Under the pieces are notes generated by a model. The model saw only the letters and a list, made by a program, of their open reading frames with translations. It searched no databases and was not told the origin of the DNA. A stretch of 64,000 bases of DNA, taken from Prosopocoilus inquinatus (Eukaryota > Arthropoda > Insecta > Coleoptera > Lucanidae). Positions 1-10,096 of the stretch are shown piece after piece (the first letter of the stretch is position 1; each line of letters begins with the position of its first letter). The position numbers were made by a program, and so were the translations under genes. The stretch is taken from contig CM069875.1 in NCBI GenBank assembly GCA_036172665.1, positions 10,806,001-10,870,000 on the forward strand, read 5' to 3'.

Positions 1-301
1 TACCTGTCACACACACAGGTGACACTTGTTTGTGTCGGTTTTTTTTTTGGTTGCTTACTGATTGAAAAAAAAAAAAATGCAAAAATGTAGATTTTTAGGA
101 ATCTGTGTTCGAACGTCGCTAGGGGGGGATCAGACGAGCGGTTACGCAAAGACGATAAGAGACGCTAGGTCAAACGAGGGATCAGGAAACTGATAAGACG
201 CTTCGTTAGAATGTAATATTTTATTTCAGACTTGTTCTAATATAATATTACAATTTTTACAAATAAAAAAAACTTTTAGTTATAATTTACAATTAAAATA
301 A
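1..301. other. Non-coding left edge with short hairpin
   Basis: No gene is visible. Bases 2-20 form a short perfect inverted repeat (ACCTGT, spacer CACACAC, ACAGGT). It is followed by T-rich and A-rich runs and a CpG-richer stretch at about 115-205. This could be the terminal or flanking region of the virus-like locus that follows, but the window edge prevents a decision. Confidence 0.4.
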
Positions 302-1030
302 TTAGGATTTGTTCGGTTGTGGTGTGGATGATGATGATGATGATGTTTGTGTATTAAGTTGTTGTCTTAATCTTCTGTTATTTTTTCGACAGGTATTAAG
401 TGTTACACCCATTTTATTTCTTCGTTCCAAACAATCTTCTTCTCTGTCAATGCAATCGTTGATATTTTTATACATTTTGTTTTGATTCGCCTGTTGTTTC
501 AATAGTTCATCAATTGTTATATGTAGTTTCTTGCTACAATTGTTGGAATCCGCTCCAATCATATACAATTCATGTGTCAATGTATCGATTTGATTTAATA
601 AACGTGATACGTTTTTCTTGTATTCGTTAATTAGAGAATATGCTATGTTTATTTTTTCGTCTAAGACATGTAATTTTTCTGTTGAAGTTTTATTTAATAC
701 TTGCATAGATGATTCCAATAAAATATTTTCTTTAATTAGTTTAATTCTTTCTGTATTAACGACTTCTTCACTTAAGTTTGTGACCCTTTTTTCACAATTT
801 TCAATTTGTTGAATGTACTTATCGTTTAAATCTATTTCGTTGGCATGTAATTGAATGTATTCATCGAGCTCCTTTGTACATTCTTGATATATGATAAAAC
901 TGCTATTATAAAGTGTGTCGTATTCAGCTTGAGCGGTTTCATAACTTTGTTTATAGTATTCACATGAGTCAGTGGTATTGCACTGAATGCGCGTAATGGT
1001 AATGAAAAGTAATGCGATTAAGGTTCTCAT
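302..1030 (-). CDS. Secreted/viral-locus coiled-coil protein, 242 aa
   Basis: I do not recognise the family. The ATG at 1030 begins a classical signal peptide: basic MR, then a hydrophobic stretch LIALLFITIT, with a likely cleavage near residue 17. The rest (about 20-215) is rich in E, K, Q, N and L with few prolines, and reads as extended alpha-helical coiled coil. It has many N-glycosylation sequons (for example NTT, NSS, NLS, NKT, NVS, NCS) and scattered cysteines. The C-terminus is a poly-Ser run encoded by a TCA-type microsatellite (about 324-345), followed by TPQPNKS and the stop. The frame is intact over 729 bp. It lies 71 bp downstream of a zinc-ribbon microprotein and downstream of a capsid-like fragment on the same strand, so it may be a surface or accessory protein of an endogenised virus-like element. 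A host secreted protein is the alternative. Confidence 0.6.
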   Translation of the reverse strand: MRTLIALLFITITRIQCNTTDSCEYYKQSYETAQAEYDTLYNSSFIIYQECTKELDEYIQLHANEIDLNDKYIQQIENCEKRVTNLSEEVVNTERIKLIKENILLESSMQVLNKTSTEKLHVLDEKINIAYSLINEYKKNVSRLLNQIDTLTHELYMIGADSNNCSKKLHITIDELLKQQANQNKMYKNINDCIDREEDCLERRNKMGVTLNTCRKNNRRLRQQLNTQTSSSSSSTPQPNKS

Positions 1031-1101
1031 CTTGCCCGGTGCAATGATTAAAATATACTGAATCAGATGTGTAAAAAATTAAATAATAAGTTCTCCCCTT
1101 C

Positions 1102-1230
1102 CTACTGCCAATGTTTTTTTCCGTAGAGGTCTTTCTGTAATTGATCCATCATACAAGATATACATTTGTGTTCTGGTATATCTGTCTCTCCTTTACATTT
1201 AGGGCACTTGTACTTCACCGGAACGGGCAT
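1102..1230 (-). CDS. 42-aa zinc-ribbon-like microprotein
   Basis: A short intact frame runs from the ATG at 1230 to TAG at 1102-1104. It contains two Cys pairs, CPKC at residues 9-12 and CISC at residues 23-26, separated by ten residues. This is a typical spacing for a tetracysteine zinc ribbon or knuckle, and the C-terminal tail is charged and aromatic (LYGKKHWQ). It sits between the capsid-like frame (56 bp gap) and the secreted coiled-coil frame (71 bp gap), all on the minus strand, which resembles compact viral gene packing. The Cys pattern and open frame are directly visible. The zinc binding and viral origin are inferred. Small Cys-rich proteins are common in large-DNA-virus-like elements, but I cannot assign a homologue. 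Confidence 0.5.
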   Translation of the reverse strand: MPVPVKYKCPKCKGETDIPEHKCISCMMDQLQKDLYGKKHWQ

Positions 1231-1286
1231 CTTTTCGAGAATGAATGAATAAAATGACTACACAACACTTTATTTATAATTAATTT

Positions 1287-1889
1287 TTAAAACATTTTTA
1301 CAGCATTTGTAAGTGGATTATATTTTACTAATCTATCATGCAAAATGAGACAAAAAGCGCAGGTGTTTGCGGGAATATTTTTATTAGTTTCAAATTCTAA
1401 TCTTATGTCTACGGTCCCGGATTTGAGTGTTTCGTTTTGTCGGCTACAATCGATCACAACGAGCGGTGCTAAATCTTTAAATTTCGTAAAGCTAAGACAC
1501 GGTTCGCCTGCGGTTTTATAATAATAGGATTGTTGAAATTGAGCGTACATTTCGTACAAGATTGCAAATTGATGTTTGTCAAAATTTAAATTTAAATTAT
1601 CATAAGGATAGACTTCAGAATTTAAATATAGTTTCATGTTTGTTAAGTTACAATGATCAAATTGGCTAACATTTTTTGAAGCGTCATTTTTTCTACTAGT
1701 TTGAAAACCGACAATAACGAAACGAGGTTTCTCCAATTGGCTGCTAGCTTTAACGTTCCACGTGTGCCTCATCGTCTGCTGTAGGAGAGGTAGTTCGTGT
1801 AGTTCCCAGTTTCTGAACGCGATCTCGAGATCTCTTCCTTTATCGATATATCCGAGCAATTGTAATTTTTCAGCGTCGGCTACTCGAAC
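1287..1889 (-). pseudogene. Double-jelly-roll major-capsid-like protein, C-terminal fragment
   Basis: An open stretch of about 200 codons ends at TAA (1287-1289). Its upstream limit is an in-frame TAA at 1890-1892, and there is no convincing ATG. Family-typical features are a conserved motif near the start (NWELHELPLLQ), a central segment with KPRFVIVGFQT and FDHCNLTNMKLYLNS, and a C-terminal strand block with VIDCSRQNETLKSG, CLILHDR and YNPLT. These match the C-terminal domain of the double-jelly-roll proteins found scattered in arthropod and other animal genomes, which are related to the major capsid proteins of Polinton/adintovirus-like DNA viruses. The N-terminal half is missing, so this is a truncated or remnant gene unless an upstream exon exists. 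The frame itself is undamaged. The identification comes from remembered family motifs and no search was run. It heads a three-gene minus-strand cluster. Confidence 0.7.
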
Positions 1890-2133
1890 TTACTCTGGCT
1901 CTGAATGAGCGGTAAGGAACGAAATACATCGAAGGCGGAGAACTTACAAATTTTTGCAGCCCGCGATAACTTAAAATTTAAAAAGTTTTGGTAATCATTT
2001 TTTATAACAACAACTAATTTAATTAAATTTAATAGTACTTACAAATAAATAAATGTCAAAATATAAATATTTGCAAAGAACTTTTCAACGGTATTCATAT
2101 AATAAATAATTTGTCATTATATATTTATTTATA

Positions 2134-4015
2134 CAGGGTGGGCCAATAGTGCGTAATTGGTGGATAGCGCCTACATTAATGCATGTGTGGCTGTGCCAGA
2201 CCAAAGCAGTGTTTTTTTTTTAATGGAACGTACTGTATATTATGGTTTATTTCGATCCGTCTTAAGTAGTAGATAAATTTATTATAAGGTTGTTATATAC
2301 CTAAACCTAATAGTTTTTGAGATATTGACATTTCAATTTTACAGTAACGTTACATAACCTCTGTGGAACAGAAAACCATTTCCATCTGGAACATATTCTT
2401 ATTATTTTACACAGGGTGATTCATAACTCGGATGTTTATTTTACTCGGTTAGTTTAAATGGAACACTCTATATTTTATTACTGAATTTAATAGGTCTTTG
2501 ATTAAGCTTTACAGTGATATAGGGTTCAGTATGTGTTACACAACAAACCCACACACAAATTTCAAATTTGTAAATTCATAAAACAGCATTATTCCGTCTT
2601 CCAATGGAATATTTTGTCTATAATATCGTTGATTTTATTTAGAAAATCTGTATTGAGTCTGTTTCTAGTTTCTAGTCTGTTAAAAATGACACTCATTTGA
2701 TTTATAACATCACAAATGAAATGCATCCTTAATTTTCTTTTAAATTTTATTTTACTAACATTGCCTGATTATTTTAAGTAAGATTAGGTAACGCTAAGGA
2801 ATGCAGCAAACGACAATAACAATAGCAATGAAAATTTCTGTTAAATTATAACCATAATAATAATAATAACAATTGATTTAACATTAATAACAATATAGAA
2901 AATTTTGAAAATGATAACAATGGTCCTCTGCACATAATTGTTTTCTAAAATAAGGAGATTGAATCACATTTAAATCACATGTTATTTTTATTGGTATCTT
3001 TATTGATATTGTTGTTGTTGTTGGGTGTTGTCTTATTTAAAATAATCAGATAATTTTCATAAAATTAAAATTAAAACTTTAGGAGTTAAGCATTAGTTTC
3101 GCAGGCAACGCAACTGACACTTGGAGGGGGGGGGGGATCTTCAGGCGTATATTTGATCCCAACTGCCAGTGCATGTTCTATATGAGAGATGGAATTTTTG
3201 TTGGTTATTATTTGGTGGAATTTGCTTCGAACTTGTGTTTCTAACTTGGAGCTAGAGTGGTATTAAATAAAAGTACGCATACGGTTTTTTATGTTGCAGA
3301 TGAAATAAATATAAATTTTAAACAGACTAAAAGTACAAACAGTCTCAATACAGATTTTTTAATTAAAATCAACTAATGTATAGATAAAATATTCCATTGG
3401 AAGATGGAATAATTGCTGATTTATGAATCTACGAATTTAATATCTTACTGTGTGTAGGCTTGTTGTGTAACACATACTGAACCCTATATCATTGTAAAGC
3501 TTAATCAAGGACCTATTAAATTCAGTAATAAAATATAGGATGTTCCTTTTAAACTAACCGAGTAAAATAAACAGTGGAGTTATGAATCACCCTGTGTAAA
3601 ATAATAGGAATATGTTCGAGATGGAAATTGTTTTGTGTTCCATAGAGATTATGTAACGTTACTGTAAAATTTAAATGCCGAATTTTAATAAACATCTAAT
3701 CTATAAAACATCAAATAATAGCATTTTTTTACATTGAAATGTCAATATCTCAAAAATTATTAGGTTCACATCACATCACATCCTTATAATAAATTTATGT
3801 ACTCTTAAAGACGGCTCGAAATAAACCATAATATACAGTACATTCCATTTAAAAAAACACAACTTTGGTCTGGCATAGCCACACGGAACATCCTCTATAA
3901 TCGTAAATAATTTTAAATCATGCATCTATATCACAGGTAAGTAATAGCAAAAACAGATTTTCAAAATCTGCATTAATATAGGCGCTAACCACCGAATACG
4001 CACTATTGACCCAGC
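2134..4015. mobile_element. Foldback element with about 0.5-0.6 kb inverted arms
   Basis: The left arm (about 2134-2660) and right arm (about 3340-4015) are inverted copies of each other around a roughly 0.7 kb AT-rich unique centre. Termini read CAGGGTGGGCCAATAGTGCG on the left and CGCACTATTGACCCAGC on the right. TATA stands on both sides (2130-2133 and 4016-4019), consistent with a TA or TATA target duplication. A second pair of ends, ACAGGGTGATTCATAACTC, lies inside the arms at about 2411 and 3594, so a second element may be nested symmetrically. The centre contains a G run near 3127. No transposase is encoded, so this is a non-autonomous element. Confidence 0.8.
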
Positions 4016-4156
4016 TATATTTAGCAGTGACTAATAGTTTTCCAGTTCGAAGTAAAAAATTAGTTTATCTTTTTAAAATGACGTCGAGTTTCGACTCTAT
4101 CTTCAAGCAGAAAGTAGCCAAATAATAAAATTTTGGGCAGAGAAGCAAACCAAGTA

Positions 4157-5597
4157 CAGTACAGTCTCAATTGTCCGGACACATATAGTTTTCTGCCCCG
4201 CCGGATTTACGAAGTGTCCGGATTGGCGAGGGTAATCAGATGAATAGAATTTATTGAATAATAAAAGGAATTCCATGTGTTTAACTTACATTATTAAAAA
4301 GGATATTTTTAATAAGGAAAAATATATATGTAAAAATATAGACATATACAATATGTAATACAAACAAAATGTAATATAAAAAAATATGTATAACTTCAAT
4401 AGTTACAAGGAGCTATGACGTAAACTGAAATTATTTGATAGAACCGATGTTGAGTTAATCGAATAGTTTAAAATGTTGATTTTGTTTGTTTTAGATTTTA
4501 ATAGATTTTGTGAACACACTGTATTAATATTGAAGTTTTAATTACAGACATACTGTATATTTTTGTTTTTATTACTAATAAAATAGAATTTTCTTCGTTA
4601 TTTTCCGGTATATCATTGTTTTCTCTTAAAGTTATATTCCTTCGAATTAGGTTTTCTACTTTTCCCCCATTTGCAAGGCGAATGCCGGAGGTGAAAACTG
4701 TGTACCTCGTAAGTCGGTAGCAGCCGCAGTCCAAATATTTTAATTTTCACTTCTGTAATCGTTCGTTTGTTAAACCATTTTAAAATCATTGTTTTGTCTG
4801 GTTCCCTCTAAATGCCTGCATACGTACTAGCCAAGGCCATCGATTATGTACTGGAGTTACCAATCTTTTATCGAAAATCAAGAAAGCTGTCCGGACTGTA
4901 GAGGTAAAAATTTAAGTGTCCGAATTATACTGGGTGTGTCATAACCTACGGAGGAGATTAAAAGGGTAGCTAGGGGAGATCAAATTAAAGATTTTTTTCT
5001 TAATATATATTTGGTAAAAAAGCAATAACTAAAAAGTTACAAGAGTCTAAAGTGAAATTAATTAACAAGCAACAGTTACTCCCTGTAGTAATGTTTTATG
5101 TTTTAGATTCAAATTTGAGGCATTTATGAGTTAATTGAACACTGCATTACAATAAACAACTATTTTAAAAAATGTAGTCACGTTATAGTAACGGCTATTT
5201 CATTTTTTCTTTTAATGCCCAAAAACGGGCTTCCATCTCGTTATGCACCGCCTACTGATTAAAAACAAAACTAGGAAACAGATTAACATGGACATTTTAT
5301 GAATGATGGTTTTGATAAATTTAGAGTTTATTTAATAATAAAGTTGCATTTTGTGAAATAATTTTGATTAATTAAGAAGCTACAGATGTAAATTAAAGAA
5401 GAAATTAAGAAAGTTAAACTGCTGTAACTTTCTTCTAATTCGGTTTCGGTCAAAAGCGAATTAAGAAAAAAGCTTTATTTTGATGTCCTACAGCTGCCCT
5501 TTCAATCTCCTCCGTACGTTGTGAGACACCCAGTATAGATAACCGGATTACTGGAGTGATCGGATTTGAGTGTATCCGAACTAGCAAGATTCTACTG
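4157..5597. mobile_element. Pogo/Tigger-like MITE, interrupted
   Basis: The termini are CAGTACAGTCTCAATTGTCC on the left and, on the reverse strand of the right end, CAGTAGAATCTTGCTAG. Both are flanked by TA (4155-4156 and 5598-5599). Ends of the CAGTAGAATCTC...CCGGA type with a TA duplication are typical of pogo-like elements in the Tc1/mariner superfamily. Repeats of the phrase GTCCGGA and CCGGATT occur near both ends. The body has no transposase and is split by a second element at 4930-5533. Confidence 0.7.
4930..5533. mobile_element. Nested foldback MITE inside the pogo-like MITE
   Basis: Inverted termini of at least 50 bp begin CTGGGTGTGTCATAACCTAC and, reversed, CTGGGTGTCTCACAACGTAC. 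Both continue with GGAGGAGATT and a related stretch. TATA flanks each end (4926-4929 and 5534-5537). The surrounding sequence reads as one pogo-like element if this 604 bp segment is removed, so it inserted later. The interior is AT-rich and non-coding. Confidence 0.75.
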
Positions 5598-6060
5598 TAC
5601 ATGATTTACTCTCCAGCCATTGCTTCAAAACATTCAGTTTTCCAGTAAGCTGTGTTGACACGATCCAAGTACACTTTGATCAAATGCACATTGATGCTGC
5701 GCACGCATCACTTGGATGCGTGTTCTTTCGGTACAGAATTTGAACAATTCTATAACACTCGGTTTGTTTTGAATTTTAATATTTCCTAAAAAAGTATTTC
5801 CAACTGAAACGTGAAGCCTTAATTCGTATCCTATGCAAGTTGTCCTGTAATTCATGACTAGCATTCAATGTTTATCACATAATCAGCCAGTCACCTGCTG
5901 TATACAAGATCTCGAACGAGAAACAGCAGAATATAAAGATACGTTGGCTAATCCAGATCAAGTTCCGTTTCTGTCTAACTGTAATGTGCGGTCGTAAAAA
6001 ATAACAATTCAGACAGGCAGACATAAAAATAAATTTCTTGTCGCCTTTTTCTCAGATAAA
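5598..6060. other. No gene seen
   Basis: AT-rich spacer between the pogo-like element and a CpG-richer island. Short open frames on the minus strand (5634-5864) show no recognisable protein features. Confidence 0.5.
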
Positions 6061-6390
6061 TACACAAATACACGAATACGGTACGGTCAGCAATGGTCAT
6101 TTTCCGCGAGGCGAGCAAAAACGACGCGGTCCGAATAATTGGTGACGTAAAATTCTATAAATCGCGGATCGAGGTCGGATTTAACGCGCGCTCGCTTCAA
6201 ACGTGTGTTAGTTTTGCAAAGTCGTGTTCGCAAGTTTGGAGACGTCCGCAAGATTTAAAATTTGGAAGTGAAAACTGTGGCGCGGCGATTTGTGTACCTT
6301 TAGAAAATCGCCGACCCGACTGAAAATTTCCAGCTCCTAAAAAAGGTTCAGTGCGTGATTTAGTGGTTTTTAAGTCGACGCGAAAAACAG
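6061..6390 (+). promoter_or_regulatory. Candidate promoter and non-coding first exon with splice donor
   Basis: This stretch is markedly richer in CpG than its surroundings (many CGCG, GACG and TCGC) and is non-repetitive. A TATA-like TATAAATCG occurs at about 6156. The island ends in GAAAAACAG followed by GTGAGT at 6391, a near-consensus splice donor. A 76-codon open frame (6093-6323) crosses it, but its composition and lack of family features argue against coding. I read it as a 5' untranslated exon plus core promoter on the plus strand. The partner acceptor is not visible nearby. The next plausible plus-strand acceptor of a real gene is at 43355. Confidence 0.4.
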
Positions 6391-7001
6391 GTGAGTTCGG
6401 TTTATTTGCGCAATTCTGTAATTTTAATATAAGTATGATCTAAGCAAACGATGAAATAAATCTTTCGCCTGTGGTACGCCGACTTTACGAAATGAACGCT
6501 AATGAATAATTGTGCTAATTGCGCGAGAAATTTTGCGTTTCAGTTTTTGCAATTTTGCAAAAAGTTAGTTGTTGAATTGATTTAACATAAGCAAGATAAA
6601 GAGAACAAAAATTTTATAAAATTCAAAACCAATGTCACATTCTAATTTTATTAATAAAGAAAAATAGATACAGCATCTTCGAAATTTTGCACAATTAAAG
6701 GAATTAATATTTTGTTTTTGCATTGCAAAGAAAATAAAAAATCAAAACATAAAATCAGATTATAACTACTGCTTGCTTCAAGTCGGCTGGATTGCAGAGG
6801 AGCTCTCAAGTATCTTCCGGATAGCCTTAATTGGAGCCTAAGAGTAGTTTTAGAAAGCCCATCGCAATCTAGACGATCGATTGATTTACGAAAGGAAAGC
6901 TGGTAACAACAGGGTTAGAGCAGTGTTATCAAGTCTAGTTGACCGAAGATTGGACTCAACATAGCAAGTAACAGCTACGCTGCTATCTCTTAAGCTAGCA
7001 T
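6391..7001. other. No gene seen; possible start of an intron
   Basis: AT-rich sequence after the candidate splice donor, with no recognisable coding or repeat structure. The segment 6780-6990 is less AT-biased and may be an old repeat. Confidence 0.4.
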
Positions 7002-7465
7002 TTTTTCAAACAGGTAAACTGATCGGGAGAACGAAAAAAAAAATGATTTTAAACCATTCAGCTGACAGTTTCGGTTTATTTTTAAACTTTCCTCAGAGCC
7101 TGGAAAAATTACAATTTAGTTCTACCTTAACATTACAAAATTAGGAAAGGTTTTTACTTCTGATTCAAAATTTTTATGCTACAACCCAACGTTTGAGTTA
7201 ACCGAACCGCAACTGGAAAGAGAAAACCAAGTTCAGTCTGTTTCAGTTTCAGACTGGTAAGTAACTCAAACCTTGGTGTGTAGTATAAAAATTTTGAATC
7301 AGAGGTAAAAACCTTTCCTAATTTTGTAATGTTAAGGTAGAACTAAATTGTAACTCTTCCAGGTTCTGAGGAAGGTTTAAAAATAAACAGGAACTGTCAG
7401 CTGAATGGTTTAAAATCATTTTTTCGTCGTTGTCCTAAACTCAATCAGATTACCTGTTTGAAAAA
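7002..7465. repeat. Long inverted repeat (about 200-bp arms)
   Basis: The left arm 7002-7203 and right arm about 7258-7465 are inverted copies. For example, TTTTTCAAACAGGTA at 7002 pairs with TACCTGTTTGAAAAA at 7451, and the arms share the phrases CAGCTGACAGTTTC and GAACTAAATTG. The spacer is about 55 bp. The arms differ by scattered substitutions, so this is a moderately old foldback or MITE and not an assembly mirror. The terminal repeat ends next to GCTAGC-type sequence on both sides. Confidence 0.75.
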
Positions 7466-8216
7466 GTTTCGTACTCAGGACGCCAGTTCATTAATTAATA
7501 AGCTAGCATACACAAAACGTATCCCAAGTTATAACTGTTTAAAATTACAGATTTATCTTCACTTTTCTATTTATAATAATATTAGAATTAAAGTTAGGAA
7601 ACGTTTTTTTATTCGATCTCAGTGTTCGCATATCATTTTATTTAGTTTGATTTTTTTCCGGTGGTGTTTACCCAACGGGATCCTAAGTCATGGACTTGTT
7701 AGGACCTCAGGAGCGGAAGTATATTTTTGTGTGTGTAAAATGTTCCATGGCTATGTTACTTCCAAAGCTCCTCGCCGTTGAAGGGGAAGCAATGTCGAAT
7801 TTTCTCCCCAACACTGAAGAGTACCTGAAGTGATTAACGACCCCCGAGAAATATACCGAGCGGGTGCGAACCCAACATCATCATTTTTTTTAGTTTGCTA
7901 ACTATCGAAAAGCACGCAATTTGCTGAAGTCATTTTCGATTGTTGGTAACATGACGGCTGATTACTTAATTGCTATGAAGAACAAACAAATTTAATTTAT
8001 ACTGACTGACAAAATTATATAACGTAAGTCGTTTCAAAAACTCAAGATAAAATGATATGTCTGTAAAACAGTCTTTACCGCAGACTTATCAAGTTTAAGT
8101 AACAATGTCTAATCTAAGCTTCGTTGAATAAAACCTGTGTATTTAATAATCTTCCTAACTGACATCTCTGTCTAATGACTATCTTGAATAATTGTACTTA
8201 AGTTACAGTTATAGTA
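7466..8216. other. No gene seen
   Basis: A 107-codon open frame (7458-7781) begins inside the palindrome arm and shows no domain, so I do not call it. The stretch 7660-7880 is slightly GC-richer but carries no recognisable feature. Confidence 0.4.
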
Positions 8217-8800
8217 CCGGCTGTTTCAAATTATGTGAACATTGAAAAAACTAAACATACGTGAGAATACATTATCTTAAAATTGTAAGAGTATCTCTTA
8301 AAAATACATATCCGATTATTTGGAAAAAAAAAGTTGCCAACTTCGCATCTTATAACACCATCGATTCTTTCTTGTTGTTTGAAATACGGGCAAAAATGTT
8401 AAAAAGTCAATAATATTATTTTTTACCATTATATCTTTTTTTATTTAAGTGATATTAAAAGTTTTGACTTCTCTTTACAGAGAGTGTTTCTTTATTCATA
8501 GAACAGTATAGTAAAACCTCAATCAAGCATTTCGTTCTTCACGATCACTTTCAAATTTCATTTTTAAATAACAGATAAGAATTTGTTCTGCTCTATATGC
8601 AATGATTTTTTTGTTAGAAGAGTTTATTCTGATTTTTACATTTTCTTTTTATTTTAAAACAAAAAAATAATTTACTGTCAATCTCCACAGCGTTAACAAA
8701 GATGCAACATTTTTATGTTTTTATTGCAAGAAAGTTGATTTATAATTTCAATATTATTTATAATAAAAGAGATTAAGGAAGAAAGTCTACTATTTACAAA
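8217..8800. mobile_element. Truncated copy of the CCGGCTGTTTCAAA foldback family
   Basis: It begins TA followed by CCGGCTGTTTCAAATT, identical in type to the ends of the complete element at 32759-35027. Near 8750-8780 it carries the shared interior phrase TTATTTATAATAAAAGAGAT. No opposite terminus is found, so only part of the element remains. The right limit is approximate. Confidence 0.45.
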
Positions 8801-9229
8801 TTAGGCTTTTTAAACGAAATTTTAAAATTGACAACTAGTATTACTATCGTCTTGTGAAATCAAATTAACATAGTGTTCAAAAACACTAGAATGTAAATAA
8901 AATAAAATTTATTTACATACGTCAATACCGCAAACTTTTCTTACATTACGTACGTAATTAAATATACTTATTTTAAAATAAACTATTTTTTATAAATAGT
9001 TTTAGTCCTTTGAGCTAAGAACCAAGAATATTTGAGCCATCCAAAAAATAGCATAGCCCTTTAATTAGTGTGCAACAAGTATCAAAAATGAAACTTTTTT
9101 ATTTAAAAATAAAACAAACTGTATTGAACACAAATGCACTTTTTTGTAAAAGATTTTATTCAAAAAGATCGGTGCAGCTTTATTTTTGACTTAACCATTA
9201 AAGTACCATTTTTTATGAGTAGATAAAAG
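8801..9229. other. No gene seen
   Basis: AT-rich sequence with no recognisable structure. Confidence 0.4.
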
Positions 9230-9372
9230 AGAGATACCCTACGAACGCTTTTTCACCTAAATCTAAAATCTCGAGCTATGTTTCTGAAGAAGCCCCAAAT
9301 AGAACTGAAATAACTGTACAAAGGCTGTTGCAGGTTTCACTGCAATGAAAAACGATTTGCAACAAAAAAAGA
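9230..9372. repeat. Single copy of the repeat that forms the 51-kb palindrome
   Basis: The phrases CTGAAGAAGCCCCAA and AAAAACGATTTGCAAC and the intervening layout match the arms of the inverted repeat at 50846-51257. The copy here is diverged and unpaired. It looks like a dispersed repeat of unknown class. Confidence 0.6.
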
Positions 9373-9918
9373 TTGTAATTTTTTATATTCTGAAAACATG
9401 AGAAAATATTGAGAAAAATAAATTAATAAAAACATTTTCATTTTTATTTTCGAATGAATTTAATCTGTTAGTCTAGTCTGAAATACGTGTTCGAAATGTG
9501 TTGGGTATATTATGATTGCTCAATCCGAAAATCTTCAAATTACAGATTTTGGCCAGTATTCTCACCTCTTTAATTTAGCAACGCAGTGATTAAATTCTCT
9601 GTCACTCTCTTAATCACGAAGTTCACATAAAGCTATATCGCTTACGTTTATTTTAATAACGACTTTAGTTAGAGACGATCTTAATCATGAGATGAGAATA
9701 TGGGCCATAGTTTCGAGTAAGAAGACTTATTGCAATTAAGAATCATAGTAAATTTATTAATTACTGTGCATTTAACGTTACATTTCCACGGCACCGTTAT
9801 TTTTATATGGAAAAAAACTTCTTTAATTATAGTTATATTTTGTCTCACTTAATGCTGAATCTAAATTCATTGTGTATTTAAAATAAAAAATTAAATGGTT
9901 TCCAAATTAAAAAGAATT
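9373..9918. other. No gene seen
   Basis: AT-rich spacer with no coding or repeat signal that I can support. Confidence 0.4.
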
Positions 9919-9920
9919 TA

Positions 9921-10096
9921 CAGTGAAATGTCTGATAAGCGGACACGAACCGTCGCCAATTATCTGTCCGCTTGTAAGAGGTATCCGCTTATTAGAGAGA
10001 ATTTTATTAAAAGATTCTATAGAACAGTTCCACAAAATTGTCCGGTTACGAGAGGTGTCCGCGTATTAGAGGTGTCCGTAATGAGAGAGTTCACTG
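9921..10096. mobile_element. 176-bp pogo-like MITE
   Basis: The termini are CAGTGAAATGTCTGATAAGC on the left and, reversed from the right, CAGTGAACTCTCTCATTACG. TA is present on both sides (9919-9920 and 10097-10098). The internal phrases GCGGACAC and GGTGTCCG recur near both ends, as in other pogo-type MITEs. It explains the apparent 68-codon frame that crosses it. Confidence 0.75.

Noticed and set aside
6093..6323. 76-codon open frame in the CpG-richer island
   Set aside because: No domain, odd amino-acid mix and a splice-donor context just after it. Better explained as a non-coding first exon.
7458..7781. 107-codon open frame
   Set aside because: It starts in a palindrome arm and has no recognisable features or splice logic.
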